Assembly: GCA_002839825.1 (NCBI GenBank)
Contig: PGYU01000010.1
Location: forward strand, 28,077 to 92,076
Source: Ignavibacteriae bacterium HGW-Ignavibacteriae-1
GTDB lineage: Bacteria; Bacteroidota; Ignavibacteria; Kapaibacteriales; UBA2268
Reading direction: 5' to 3'
Length of the DNA: 64,000 nucleotides
In this document: piece by piece, positions 44,101-53,179 of the stretch
Layout of the letters: each line of letters starts with the position of its first letter
How positions within the stretch are numbered: position 1 is the stretch's first letter
Made by a program: the position numbers and the translations under genes
Notes under the pieces: generated by a model
Told to the model about the DNA's origin: nothing
The model's database searches: none
What the model saw: only the letters and a program-made list of their open reading frames with translations

Positions 44101-46097
44101 GCACGTAATTTACCAATATGATTATCAATAAATTCGTTAGCTTCGAATGGAGGGAATTGAACTTGAACGAAATAGTAAGGAGGTACACCATTGAAACCGG
44201 TAGCTTGGAAGTTACCTACAGGAGTAAAGGTGTAGTTACCATTAGAAACTGTGACTGATTGACCTAAACGAACTCTAACTGAAGGGTCGCCCATACATTC
44301 TTGTGTATTTTCGTCAGTCAAACCTAAGCAAAGTTCATCAATAGGAACTAATCTATTATAGATTACTCTATTAGTGATAACGTTACGAAGTTGGAATCTG
44401 GCACGGAATTTAAGGTCTTGCTTAACGAAGTTAACGCCGCTTGGTCCTTGAATTTCATTTGTAAGGTTTTGAATCAAAGCAATCGGTTGAATTGCACCCA
44501 ATCTTTCATGACCGGCTAACATTTCATAATCGTTAACAAGTGTTGAAGGAATTGTTTGAGTGAATTTCAACTTATCCGCTTCATCAATTTTCGGATCCAA
44601 ACTTCTAATACGATACTGAATATCAGCTACACGAATAGTGTTTTGCCATTGTTTGTACTTCACTGTTGATTTTTCATCAGGATATAAAACTGTCGTAGCG
44701 TTCGAAGCATATTTTTGGAACCAAGTTGTTCCTTGAATGTATTCGCCTGCCCAAGGTGAGCCGTCAAGAATGCCGCCCTTGCCAAAATTGACGTGACGTG
44801 CAAATCCACGAACACCGTTAGTAGTGTTGTATCTAATTACTTCACGAGCAGGAGTTTTACGGTAAGTTGAGTTCCAACCGTCAGACAATCTTGTAAAGTG
44901 AATAGTAATACTACTATCAAGAGCGGATAAAACTACGTGAGCATCTACAGTTACATAATTATTAGTAGTAGTAGGTCTTACATCGGGTGGCATAGTTACG
45001 CCACCAAAAGGACCTGCTAAACCACCTTTAGGTTGAGCATTATAGAATGCGATAATAAGAGAGTCGTTAGTATAGGTTCGTTTGTAGAACGCCATACCAT
45101 GCTCATCTCGAGTTTTACTTTCCGGTTCGAATTGCGACAGCATCATATCTCCCCAAAATACAGCAATTAGAGCTGTTTTTGAATTGGGACTGATCGCAGA
45201 CATAACATCACCACCGCGAGCTCTTATACCTCCGAGTGTGTTTGATGGATTGAAACCTTGAGGGTTCGTTGGGTCCATTCCTAATACAGAGAATTGATAA
45301 CCAAAGTTATCAGGAACTCCATCATTCAAACCATTCTTATATTGAACGTTGCCCAAACCATCTCTATCAGGTATTCTTAAACCGGATGTAGGGTTGACTG
45401 AATCTCGAGTATTGTCCCAGTTGCGAACCCATAGTGTATCACGACCACGAACACCACCGGCGAACCAGTCCATACTCATTGGGTCGTAAGCACTTGTAGC
45501 ACCTGGAGGAATTACACGGTTTCCATTTGGATCATAGAAATATCTACGATTTGTTAGTGCGATTACACCGTTTGTTGACACATAGAATGAGTCATAGCGT
45601 AATCCGTTAAAGTAGAACCCACCTTTGATACCTAAGGGAATAGGACCTGCAATGGCTTCGTCTGTCGAATCTGTAGGATTCTCCCAAAAATCAGCATCAG
45701 CAGGTTGGCGGAAGAAAGGTAGCCCTTCTTGCTTGTTGTTTTGCCAATATTCTTTTGGAAGCATACGTGGTCCGGCAACAATTTTACGCCATAATTCAGG
45801 TTGATAGTTCGTATCAATGACTGTCGGATTTGGACGCATGTTGGGGAACATGGTTTGGTTAAGCGACTCTTCAGAATCAATCCAGTAATAACCGGTTGAT
45901 ACTGCTGCCTGAGTTGGGTTATTTTGCTGAGTCGTTTCCGAGAAATTACGAGGAAACGAAGTCATACCGGAGTTAAAGGGTATGGGCTCACCAAGCTTGC
46001 TCTTTCTGAGCAACTCATCCTCGTCTTTGTCCTTTGCATAGGCAGAGTCGAGGGGTAGTGCTATCAAGAGCGCGAGTAGTAGTAAATACTTTTTCAT
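41199..46097 (-). CDS. Giant T9SS-secreted surface protein (1632 aa)
   Basis: This 1632-residue protein starts with a signal peptide (MKKYLLLLALLIALPLDSAYA) and ends in a T9SS sorting domain (about 1541-1632: LEQNSPNPFANQTLLKFNLP, TFDAIDGNGTPLSNGSYIYRL). Before it sits a FN3-like domain typical of T9SS proteins (ELLSFNGKVRESGIDLFWETA). The middle is a long beta-rich region including a CARDB-like segment (IPISVRVSNNTDIDAPGFSVKVK near residue 1040). Composition is rich in Asn, Gly, Pro and aromatic residues. It is the largest gene here and its codons look optimised, suggesting abundant expression, perhaps as surface layer or filament protein. No close family was recognised. Confidence 0.8.
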   Translation of the reverse strand: MKKYLLLLALLIALPLDSAYAKDKDEDELLRKSKLGEPIPFNSGMTSFPRNFSETTQQNNPTQAAVSTGYYWIDSEESLNQTMFPNMRPNPTVIDTNYQPELWRKIVAGPRMLPKEYWQNNKQEGLPFFRQPADADFWENPTDSTDEAIAGPIPLGIKGGFYFNGLRYDSFYVSTNGVIALTNRRYFYDPNGNRVIPPGATSAYDPMSMDWFAGGVRGRDTLWVRNWDNTRDSVNPTSGLRIPDRDGLGNVQYKNGLNDGVPDNFGYQFSVLGMDPTNPQGFNPSNTLGGIRARGGDVMSAISPNSKTALIAVFWGDMMLSQFEPESKTRDEHGMAFYKRTYTNDSLIIAFYNAQPKGGLAGPFGGVTMPPDVRPTTTNNYVTVDAHVVLSALDSSITIHFTRLSDGWNSTYRKTPAREVIRYNTTNGVRGFARHVNFGKGGILDGSPWAGEYIQGTTWFQKYASNATTVLYPDEKSTVKYKQWQNTIRVADIQYRIRSLDPKIDEADKLKFTQTIPSTLVNDYEMLAGHERLGAIQPIALIQNLTNEIQGPSGVNFVKQDLKFRARFQLRNVITNRVIYNRLVPIDELCLGLTDENTQECMGDPSVRVRLGQSVTVSNGNYTFTPVGNFQATGFNGVPPYYFVQVQFPPFEANEFIDNHIGKLRAYIIAEAVDPKSGEKLRDNWPFDDSSKVNLFVMRRYYDEHPDPLYRNFEDDGRVFHVDTETGDVIPSAWKWVNINAEMVSGDIVSKYPLPPRGSYVAANYPVGISSPRTLQSPVIKMNRVQIDGFSEPLPAYMDKRTPARGGDEIRSFPIDLRGKPNPVLTLSVQRATFEEDLPRGFSDEILKGPEPRVYQNPNPLNPYLTGAAASAVPDELVVEFAKPTSDGINRITNIKLEDWRHHPFRRGTKDAALTNMAALTVFGGGGHLIGFLESFKDSTLALPGAATSGVFNSLRHDPYDDGFDWEYKKFAIAIPDTFVLWENDGSKYFRFRVKVYATNDKKCITCIEDDTDDFYVDNIKILYRAEVTDIEVNSVKVNWPYTLVPASQATNVPISVRVSNNTDIDAPGFSVKVKIFRANQLGEQIEDDPIYCRTQAVSNLVRRGTSDVNMPGWNARQSQRDTIGFYVLRAMIVMSERDLVLENDSTYSNFTLRFGRYFAYDPPVAQATNSVPGTVPTIGGKGLNFLVPLNPAGTARTGPAYDRILDGTGAVGGSGSGAIAMKFNLLNSDTLRGFSIYWAGLNRAADQVTFSLYEGGDRLPNSNNERARIITTRGGPGFQNIYERYVDYYFSNPMVLEKGTYWIGISQDGQTGMELGASASRMGMRTMATFVSLQGIWGESGITLNIDKNFRKVIQGKLQNDNYFAFQNVAGSLSWIEFTPASGNPAFAHINHWGTNPFDGTTQTLTNGSWIPMLRPYFGPKAHGYNADVFQWCLDDVPVELLSFNGKVRESGIDLFWETASEENNYGFYVERRLNDKDEFDQIGFVEGVGNSTILNRYNFNDNDVKVGTTYQYRLRQMDRDGSQACAYSQIVTLTYDRIGALVLEQNSPNPFANQTLLKFNLPSSQNVKLEVIDIFGNVVRTLENGIVSAGPQTYTFDAIDGNGTPLSNGSYIYRLTAENEILSGKMTIIR

Positions 46098-46174
46098 GAG
46101 AAAAACCTCAAATTATTAAAACAAAAAATATTAATTAAATCAGTTAAAGCTATTGTTACTTAATTATGTCAATG

Positions 46175-47866
46175 TTATCTTTTAAATCTCCAGCCTTTAT
46201 CTTCAAATTCGAAGATCCAGCCTACTATTTTACCTTCGTCAATGTTACCGAAATTATCCCAATATTCATTAGTATAATTATATCGTGAACTTGTATCATC
46301 TTTCGGGAACGTATTAGAATGTTCCATTATATTATTCAAGCGTTGCTTCCATTCTTCAAAGTTACTCGGACGTAAATCTATCCATCCTTCGTTGCACCAA
46401 GCATTGATATTTGCTTCTGTCAATTCGAGTTTAGTTTCTCCTCGTCTAACCGGAATCTTAATATCAGCACCGCGTACATAACTTTTCCCGTCGGGAAGCA
46501 ATACTGCTATACCAATTGATAAAACCTGCGAACGTAATTGTGTATCATTATTTAATAAATCAAATGCCTGTTGTGATAAATTTTCGGCTGAAAAATCATT
46601 GATGTTGCGCATTGAGCCGACAATACGCTTCAATAAATATGCTTCGTAAAGCAATTTTGATAATCTTGGAGGTCCGAGTAACTCGAAAGCTACACTATTA
46701 ACACCATGTTCTTGCTCCAATTTGTCTAACTTATTCATGGCTATATTTCTCATGATGCCGCCTCTGTAAGTCGGTCCCATCGTGAAAGCATCGAGTCCTT
46801 GAATAACATCTTTGCCGGTATTTCCGCCACGGATTTCGTGAACTAAATATTCGGCGATTTCCTCAGGTGTAATAATTTCCATTTGACCAAGAGCGCTGAT
46901 AGCTTGGAACTCACCACGTGAAAAAATTCCATTTTCGCCTGTATCAATGAATACTGATTTGAATTTTTCACCGGTATCCACCACACCTTCGCTATCGTCA
47001 AATACTAACCAACCATCAGATTTCTTAGCATTATCGAAAGGCATATCTACCAACTGAATAGTTTTACCTTTACGTTTCACTTCGCCATAAGCGATTTTTT
47101 TCCATGCAATAGCTGCAGTGGGTTTGATTTCTTTAACTAATGGTCCGTTTGGCGTTCTTGCTAAAATATAAAGCAATAAAGTCTGTGCACCGGCAACCGC
47201 ATTTTTAGATAATAGCACTCTGGACGGGCGTTCCTCACTATGTGTGTAAGGAATATTGAATCCCATTCCGCCTGTACCGCTAGTACCAATTTTAAAATAC
47301 ATTTTCGAGCCGGCATCTTGTAAACCTTTGTAAAGTAACTGTACGTGTCTAATTAGTTGAGGAATGTAAGCACTTGCTATGATTTGCTCGACCAAAGCTT
47401 CGTCGAGGTTGTCCTCTTCGATTCTTTTTATTGCATTTATTGTAGTATTATATATGTCTAAATATGCAATAGCAGTAGCTGTGTTGATACAATCAATCAC
47501 AATATCGGGCTTAGTTTCGGAAATTAACTGATAAAGTGCAGAGTTTTCGACTACATCGGGAGTTAGTTCATAGAAAATATCTTTAATATGAATTTTCCGT
47601 CTATCTGACTCACCAAGAACATCACGGAAATCTATGTCTTTCCAATCAGTTCTTGTAAAAATATTTCCCCATTTACCCTGGAACATATCCGGATTTTTGT
47701 TCGGATATTCATTTCTTAACATTTGAACAGCATCTTCTGCTTCACTTTGTTTCAGCGAAGATACGATTAACTGAGCCGGATTGTGTTCCATAAGCTTGTG
47801 ACAAATTGCCGCTCCTACCAGTCCCCAACCGCCTAAAACGAGAATTTTTGATCCTTCGATATTCAT
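46175..47866 (-). CDS. NAD-dependent epimerase/dehydratase-like protein, long form
   Basis: The open frame reaches TTG 47878; the ATG at 47866 (MNIEGSKILVLGG) is a better start and gives 563 residues. The N-terminus is a Rossmann fold with GGWGLVGAAI (about residues 12-21) typical of extended short-chain dehydrogenases. It lacks a clear Y-x-x-x-K catalytic pair in the expected place, though a GTGGMGFNIPYTHSEERPSR segment lies near residue 200. The second half (about 300-563) is an unrecognised domain with conserved WIDLRP. Twice the usual epimerase length suggests a fusion or a distinct family. No terminator separates it from the T9SS gene 77 bp downstream. Confidence 0.62.
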   Translation of the reverse strand: MNIEGSKILVLGGWGLVGAAICHKLMEHNPAQLIVSSLKQSEAEDAVQMLRNEYPNKNPDMFQGKWGNIFTRTDWKDIDFRDVLGESDRRKIHIKDIFYELTPDVVENSALYQLISETKPDIVIDCINTATAIAYLDIYNTTINAIKRIEEDNLDEALVEQIIASAYIPQLIRHVQLLYKGLQDAGSKMYFKIGTSGTGGMGFNIPYTHSEERPSRVLLSKNAVAGAQTLLLYILARTPNGPLVKEIKPTAAIAWKKIAYGEVKRKGKTIQLVDMPFDNAKKSDGWLVFDDSEGVVDTGEKFKSVFIDTGENGIFSRGEFQAISALGQMEIITPEEIAEYLVHEIRGGNTGKDVIQGLDAFTMGPTYRGGIMRNIAMNKLDKLEQEHGVNSVAFELLGPPRLSKLLYEAYLLKRIVGSMRNINDFSAENLSQQAFDLLNNDTQLRSQVLSIGIAVLLPDGKSYVRGADIKIPVRRGETKLELTEANINAWCNEGWIDLRPSNFEEWKQRLNNIMEHSNTFPKDDTSSRYNYTNEYWDNFGNIDEGKIVGWIFEFEDKGWRFKR

Positions 47867-48073
47867 TTTCAAATCCAAAAAAATTGTTTAGAAAAAAGGC
47901 TAACATTATCTTGTAAATTAATAAATTTCAGCATTACAGCCAAATCTTTTTGAAAAATAATCTTTTAGGCTACGTTTCGCAGATTCCAATTTTCAAAGAA
48001 CATATATTTTTACAAAAAATATTCTCTCTCATTTATAATGACACAACAAAGTCGTTTTTATCTCAGGAAAAAT

Positions 48074-48128
48074 GAAAAAAGTTGAAAAAAGTTAAGAAAA
48101 AGTGAAAAAAAGTGAAAAAAGTTGGAAA
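48074..48128. repeat. Phased A-tract array (curved DNA)
   Basis: Five runs of five to seven A residues lie at roughly 10-bp intervals (about 48075, 48085, 48097, 48105, 48115), separated by GTT/GTG. Such phasing bends DNA. It lies between the epimerase and MATE genes in a 294-bp gap that holds nothing else obvious. Confidence 0.55.
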
Positions 48129-48160
48129 ATCATTAAAGAATTTCACAAAGTTAGTCTCGG

Positions 48161-49510
48161 CTAAACATTTTTCCCTAACCATTTGCCTTTTTTTACTTCT
48201 CTAAATCCGATAATTGCGAAAAATATTATAGCGATAAGCATACTAAACCAAATTCCAATTTGGTCGTTTATCAGACTTGAAATTATATATGCGGAAGGTA
48301 GTTGAATACAAATCAATGCTAAAGTTACGATTACAAGGCTGCGGAAGTAATCACCTGCTCCACTAATAACCCTGATGGAAGCTATTCCGATGGAGAATGG
48401 GATATAGCTGAATGCTGCAAATTTGAGGTATTTGTCCAACTCGGAGATTATAAGTTCATCGTTTACAAAGATATAACCGATGTATTTGCCAAAAAAGAAG
48501 ACGAGCACGCCAAGAGAGCCAAGCAATACAGTCAGCTGTTTAATGGCGGATTTATGGTATAGAAATACTCTCTCCGGCTTTCCTGCGCCAATGTTCTGAC
48601 CTGTTATTACCTCGAGTGACGCTCCCATTGCAAAAATCACCATCGAAACGAGAAGGTCAATCTTGAGACCTATTATATATGTACTCAGAATTTCGGTTCC
48701 AAAAATATTTGCGTTGGCTGCTAAACCCATACTAGTAATACTAACTGCGATTAGTTGCAATGATGCAGGCATACCGAGTTTGGTTATCCTTTTGAAAATA
48801 TCAAAACGAAGTCGGAAATACTTCATTTTCAGTTGGATTCTTTCAAATTTGTAGTGCAGAACAGCAAATGCAATTATTGAACCACATATTTGGGCAATAC
48901 TTGTTCCTATGCCCGCTCCAAAAATTTCCAATCGTGGGAATGGTCCTATGCCGAATACCAATAAAGGTGTGAAGATGAAATTAAGCACGTTTGCGGTTAT
49001 CAATATCAACATCGGGTAAAAAGTATTCCCGGAAGCTCGTATCAAAGCATTGATTTGAAAAATCAAGAAATTGAATGGAATTCCCCAAAACAATGCTTCG
49101 AAATATCGTTTGGATAGCACCTTAACTTCGCCGTGAATTCCCAGCAGGCTCAGAATCGGGTCTAAATTGACAAAAAGGAGAACAGCGAGCAGGACTCCGA
49201 ATGTAAACATGTAAAGCAAACCCTGGACAGATGTTTCCCCGGCTTTGTCGAAGTTGCCCTCTCCCACTCGACGTGCAACAATAATTGAAGTACCGATTGC
49301 AAACCCACTACCAATGGCAAATGTAAAAAACCAGATTCGTTCGCTAATACCTAATGCTGCAACCGCAGACGCACCGAGTCTGCTAACAAAAAACAAATCC
49401 ACCCAGGAATAGACCATATGGATTATAAAACTAAATACAAGTGGCAGAGCATATTCGCGTAAAGAGGAATCAATGTTGCCGTTAATTAAATCAACGTTTC
49501 GGTTTTTCAC
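48161..49510 (-). CDS. MATE-family multidrug efflux transporter
   Basis: This 449-residue integral membrane protein has the two-times-six transmembrane layout of MATE transporters. The N-terminal half begins LPLVFSFIIHMVYSWVDLFFVSRLG and carries FAIGTSIIVARRVGEGN; the second half has the matching ITGQNIGAGKPERV repeat. MATE proteins export cationic drugs or metabolites in exchange for Na+ or H+. The C-terminal helix sequence looks complete. It is upstream of the divergent glycosyltransferase gene and has no linked regulator. Confidence 0.9.
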   Translation of the reverse strand: MKNRNVDLINGNIDSSLREYALPLVFSFIIHMVYSWVDLFFVSRLGASAVAALGISERIWFFTFAIGSGFAIGTSIIVARRVGEGNFDKAGETSVQGLLYMFTFGVLLAVLLFVNLDPILSLLGIHGEVKVLSKRYFEALFWGIPFNFLIFQINALIRASGNTFYPMLILITANVLNFIFTPLLVFGIGPFPRLEIFGAGIGTSIAQICGSIIAFAVLHYKFERIQLKMKYFRLRFDIFKRITKLGMPASLQLIAVSITSMGLAANANIFGTEILSTYIIGLKIDLLVSMVIFAMGASLEVITGQNIGAGKPERVFLYHKSAIKQLTVLLGSLGVLVFFFGKYIGYIFVNDELIISELDKYLKFAAFSYIPFSIGIASIRVISGAGDYFRSLVIVTLALICIQLPSAYIISSLINDQIGIWFSMLIAIIFFAIIGFREVKKGKWLGKNV

Positions 49511-49591
49511 ATGAAATTATATATTGGTAAAAACGACTTAGAATTTGAAAATAAACGTTTTTTCAACCATTTTGTTGAATACAGGTGTTAG

Positions 49592-50707
49592 ATGCTATTT
49601 TATGTTGTCATTTCCGCCATTGTCGTCTATTTCATTCGCTCTGTAATTATGTTTGCGGGTTCCATTAAATCCAAACAGAATCAAAATATAAAAGCTGATT
49701 CAGACTATCAGCCTTTTGTTTCGGTGATTGTCCCTTCGCGGAATGAAGAAAATAACATCGAAACATGCATTCATTCTCTCATGCAGACAAGTTATCCTCA
49801 TGATAGATTTGAAATTGTTGCTGTAAACGACCGCTCAACTGATAAAACGGGCGAAATTTTAAAACGCCTATCGAAAGTTTACACAAATCTCAAAATAGTC
49901 GAAATCAACGAATCAACTGCAAATCCAAACCTAAAGGGAAAAGCCGGTGCTTTGCACAGAGGCATCAATGAATCAAAGGGCGAAATAGTTATGATGACTG
50001 ATGCAGATTGCGTTGTATCCAAAACGTGGATTCAATCTATTTCAGCATATTTTTCTGATGACAAAGTAGGACTTGTGGCGGCATTCACAATGGTCAAACA
50101 TGAAAGTGAATTTGATAAAATTCAAGCTGTCGAATGGATTTATATGCACACAATGGCAAGTGCCGGAGTTGCATTGGGCAAACCTTTGGGCTGTTTTGGC
50201 AATAATCTAAGTATCAGACGCAGTATTTATGATAAAATCGGTGGTTACGAAAAAATCAAATTCTCAGTGACCGAAGATTTGGCTTTGATTCAGGCAGTTC
50301 ACAAAACTGGTGACAAAATTTATTATCCGTGTAGCTCCGAATCAAGTGTGTCAACTTTGCCTTGCGAAACATTTGCCGAATATATTTCGCAGCATCGCAG
50401 ATGGGCAATCGGTGGTTTGAACTTGGGTTGGGTAGCCCCTTTGTTTGTTCTGAGCAATATCTTAATTTGGGCTGCTATTATAATCGCAATTTTTTCCGGG
50501 AATTTTATTTGGTTGTTTGCCGTGCTTTTTGTCCGTCTATTTGGCGATTTCTCTCTTATTATGTCATCAATCGGTAAACTAAAGCACGAACATCTTCAAA
50601 GTAGAATTCTTTCATCTATACTATATTTTATGATTATCGAATTGATTATTCCACCCCTGTTATTAGACAAAAAGATTGTATGGAAAGGTCAAGTTTTCGG
50701 TAAATAG
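49592..50707 (+). CDS. Membrane-bound family 2 glycosyltransferase
   Basis: This 371-residue protein has an N-terminal transmembrane segment (about 1-20), a GT2 catalytic domain (about 45-270) and two or three C-terminal transmembrane segments (about 275-360). Motifs: VIVPSRNEENNIE, the DxD-type MTDADC, TEDLAL (E-D-x) and the QHRRW motif (SQHRRWAIGG) of processive GT2 synthases and related enzymes. It probably makes a lipid-linked or exported polysaccharide. The gene starts 81 bp from the divergent MATE gene, and the next gene is convergent across a hairpin. Confidence 0.88.
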   Translation: MLFYVVISAIVVYFIRSVIMFAGSIKSKQNQNIKADSDYQPFVSVIVPSRNEENNIETCIHSLMQTSYPHDRFEIVAVNDRSTDKTGEILKRLSKVYTNLKIVEINESTANPNLKGKAGALHRGINESKGEIVMMTDADCVVSKTWIQSISAYFSDDKVGLVAAFTMVKHESEFDKIQAVEWIYMHTMASAGVALGKPLGCFGNNLSIRRSIYDKIGGYEKIKFSVTEDLALIQAVHKTGDKIYYPCSSESSVSTLPCETFAEYISQHRRWAIGGLNLGWVAPLFVLSNILIWAAIIIAIFSGNFIWLFAVLFVRLFGDFSLIMSSIGKLKHEHLQSRILSSILYFMIIELIIPPLLLDKKIVWKGQVFGK

Positions 50708-50715
50708 TATAGCGT

Positions 50716-50760
50716 AAAAAAAAATGAATCAATAATGAGTGAGCCTCATATTGATTCATT
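50716..50760 (-). terminator. Terminator closing the cytochrome cluster
   Basis: A 12-bp stem (50723-50734 with 50749-50760), extended by a bulged ATGAG/CTCAT, is followed on the minus strand by a run of T residues. It also lies after the glycosyltransferase gene on the plus strand, so it separates two convergent genes. Confidence 0.85.
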
Positions 50761-50777
50761 TGGACAAAATTCAATTT

Positions 50778-51560
50778 TTAATTTTTTGTTGGGCTGTCTT
50801 CTTCAGTTGCATTTGTATCCAATTTAGGTTCAGATACAGATACAATTTCTTTCTTTTCAGGCAAATGATTTGTGTCAACGATTTTATCTTCATACGCTAT
50901 ATCATCAGAAAGCAACTCATAGTTTGTGGGTGTGACGTGGTCTTCTTCATGCACATGATGATAGCCGTCAATCATAGACTTGAAATTCGCTCCTATTGTA
51001 TCGCCATGAGTAGCTAAATAAATATGACCGAACATGAAGATGCTCAACAAATATCCTGCTACACTATGCAAAACTGCCATGGGCCACACACCACCCATTC
51101 CCATGATTTCCCCGGGAGCTAATTCCGGAAACAGTAGCAACCAACCGCTTATTATAATAGTAGGCATCATGAAAAATATGATTCCGTAGTAAGAAACTTG
51201 CTGCAGTGGGTTGAATTTGTCTTTTTCCGATATATGATAAGGATGCGGTTCGCCATTGAATACACCGTAAATGTAATATCTGCCTTGCTTCACCAATCTT
51301 TCATAAATTCCTTTCATTACCGGAATGTAATACTTGTAATTGCCGGATTTTATATTCAATATTGTAAAAACCAGAAAAAGCAAACTCAACATTATTCCTG
51401 CGACATTATGCGTTACAATTGCATATTCGAACGGCATGAGCAAATCGTTGGAAGCGGAATAATGAATGCTGATTCCGGTTAAAATCAAAAGTATAAATAA
51501 TGCTGCATTTAACCAATGCCAAAATCTAAGCCATAAAGGATATAAAAACAATTTTTTCAT
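50778..51560 (-). CDS. Cytochrome b (HydC/FdnI type) of the electron-transfer cluster
   Basis: This 260-residue membrane protein is a diheme cytochrome b of the FdnI/HydC type. Four transmembrane helices are seen (about 13-32, 50-69, 120-143, 160-180). The probable haem ligands are His15 (LRFWHWLNA), His51 (IVTHNVAG), His165 (VLHSVAGY) and His179 (FMFGHIYL). This family accepts or donates electrons at the quinone pool. A charged tail of about 60 residues rich in Asp/Glu/His follows the last helix. The gene overlaps the 13-haem gene by 4 bp (ATGA), so the two should form one complex, as in Geobacter CbcL, where both parts are fused. Confidence 0.88.
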   Translation of the reverse strand: MKKLFLYPLWLRFWHWLNAALFILLILTGISIHYSASNDLLMPFEYAIVTHNVAGIMLSLLFLVFTILNIKSGNYKYYIPVMKGIYERLVKQGRYYIYGVFNGEPHPYHISEKDKFNPLQQVSYYGIIFFMMPTIIISGWLLLFPELAPGEIMGMGGVWPMAVLHSVAGYLLSIFMFGHIYLATHGDTIGANFKSMIDGYHHVHEEDHVTPTNYELLSDDIAYEDKIVDTNHLPEKKEIVSVSEPKLDTNATEEDSPTKN

Positions 51561-53017
51561 GCTTGCTCCACATTGCGTGTTTTACGTGAACGAAATCTTA
51601 AAAAGCCGTGTATAAAAATTCCAAAGACTGTGAATACGAAAATAATTCCGCTCGTTACATCGAGATATATATTTCTTGTAGTACCAATAACATATGCATT
51701 ACTAAGTAAGGTGCCATTGACAAATCCAAGTTGATTACGCGATTTTTCTTTTTCATGTACATATAATTTGGACATGAGTACAGAATTTTGGGAGTGGCAC
51801 TCCTCACATTTATTGATAGTTTCTTCACGATTTAATATATTGTGAGATAGGTTTGGTGGGTCGTAAGATGAGTGGCAATCCACACATCGAACGGTATTAT
51901 AATGTGTAGGCGCTGCCGGAAGCCACTTATGCGCTTCCTCGATAGTCAGCAAACCACGTCTTGTCATCATAGCTTTGTCACTATGGCAACTAATACACCA
52001 TACCATTTGATTATCAACCATCACATCAAATTTCATTCCTGTTTCAGTAAATACTTGCTTTTCAATATGAGGTACAGCCGTTATATTGTGTTCACCATGA
52101 CAAAATGTGCACGTTGGGGATTCGCCTACTCCGAATTTGATAGCTCGACCATGCACACTATGAATGTATTCTTTTGTAATATCCCCGTGGCATTTTCCAC
52201 ATAATTCTGCGATATTATTTTTATGTACTGATGAAGTTGGAACGCTTGCTTTTTGTAATTTATGTGCTCCATGGCAATCAACACAAACAGCTGCATCCGA
52301 ATTACCACTCAAAATTGCCAAACCATGAACACTCTTTTCATAATCAACCAAAGTTTTCGCAAATTTACTCGGATTATGGGGGTCGTTCAAATGGCAATCC
52401 AAACATAGTTTTTCTTGGTTGATTTTGAGTTGTACTTTATCAATTAAATTGCCTTTGGTTATTGGTCTCGAATGGCAATAAATACAAGTTGGAGCATTGG
52501 GATTATTGTGTTCGACTTCGACGTGATGTTCGGATTGGAGATGGTCCGCCAAGATGTCAGCATGACATTTCCCACAATATTGAGTTGAATTTGCAAAATG
52601 CTTCGGTGATGTTGGGTCTTTGGGTGATGATACATCATGAGTGCCGTGGCACCCTTTGCAGTTCACATTCGGGCTGCCTTCTGTACCTTTTGAACCTACC
52701 ATTTGAGGATGAAATCTATGAATTTGGACTGTATTTTTGTGGCAATCCAAACAATTGATTAGAGTCATCGGTGATTTATGGGGAATATCGTAAGGATCGA
52801 ATCCGGCGTGGCAGTCAACGCATTTTAGACTGGCATGTACAGAGCGTGCAAGTACAAATTTTTTGACTGTTAAAGGTCGGTTGACACCCTTTTTTTCCAT
52901 CGAAATATCGGGGTCGGAATGGCATTCCATGCAATCTTCATCGCTTTGGCAATACAAGTTTAGCGAATGTGCAAAAAAGCAAAAGATGCATAAAACAATA
53001 GTAAATATAATTTTCAT
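51557..53017 (-). CDS. Membrane-anchored 13-haem c-type cytochrome
   Basis: The ATG at 53017 follows a GGGAGA ribosome site inside the longer open frame (53032). The 486-residue protein has a Sec signal peptide, 13 CxxCH motifs (CMECH, CVDCH, CLDCH, CKGCH, CGKCH, CIYCH, CLDCH, CVDCH, CGKCH, CTFCH, CISCH, CVDCH, CEECH), and a C-terminal transmembrane helix (about 455-473) followed by a basic tail. It should hang in the periplasm and pass electrons between the quinone-linked cytochrome b (overlapping by 4 bp) and other carriers. No nitrite-reductase-like CxxCK motif was seen, so an electron-wire role is more likely than an enzymatic one, though not certain. Confidence 0.92.
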   Translation of the reverse strand: MKIIFTIVLCIFCFFAHSLNLYCQSDEDCMECHSDPDISMEKKGVNRPLTVKKFVLARSVHASLKCVDCHAGFDPYDIPHKSPMTLINCLDCHKNTVQIHRFHPQMVGSKGTEGSPNVNCKGCHGTHDVSSPKDPTSPKHFANSTQYCGKCHADILADHLQSEHHVEVEHNNPNAPTCIYCHSRPITKGNLIDKVQLKINQEKLCLDCHLNDPHNPSKFAKTLVDYEKSVHGLAILSGNSDAAVCVDCHGAHKLQKASVPTSSVHKNNIAELCGKCHGDITKEYIHSVHGRAIKFGVGESPTCTFCHGEHNITAVPHIEKQVFTETGMKFDVMVDNQMVWCISCHSDKAMMTRRGLLTIEEAHKWLPAAPTHYNTVRCVDCHSSYDPPNLSHNILNREETINKCEECHSQNSVLMSKLYVHEKEKSRNQLGFVNGTLLSNAYVIGTTRNIYLDVTSGIIFVFTVFGIFIHGFLRFRSRKTRNVEQA

Positions 53018-53114
53018 TTTATCTCCCTTCATGTCCTAACAAGTTTTATTTGTTAATGTAACGTAATAAGCAAAAATGTTGCCTTAAAACCTCTTTGCTC
53101 TTTACGTTTAAATC

Positions 53115-53158
53115 AAAAAGGGCGGAGTAATTATCATTTTAATCACAAGCGCCCTATT
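53115..53158 (-). terminator. Possible terminator after the monohaem cytochrome c gene
   Basis: A 6-bp stem AGGGCG/CGCCCT (53119-53124 with 53150-53155), with an imperfect inner helix, is followed on the minus strand by a five-T run. It lies 25 bp past the stop at 53180. Confidence 0.6.
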
Positions 53159-53179
53159 AATTCTTCGTTTAAAGTCTAA

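Noticed and set aside
41199..46097. C-x-x-C pair near residue 1018 of the giant T9SS protein as a haem or zinc site
   Set aside because: The sequence reads CITC followed by Ile, not His, so it is not a haem c motif, and no second Cys pair is near.
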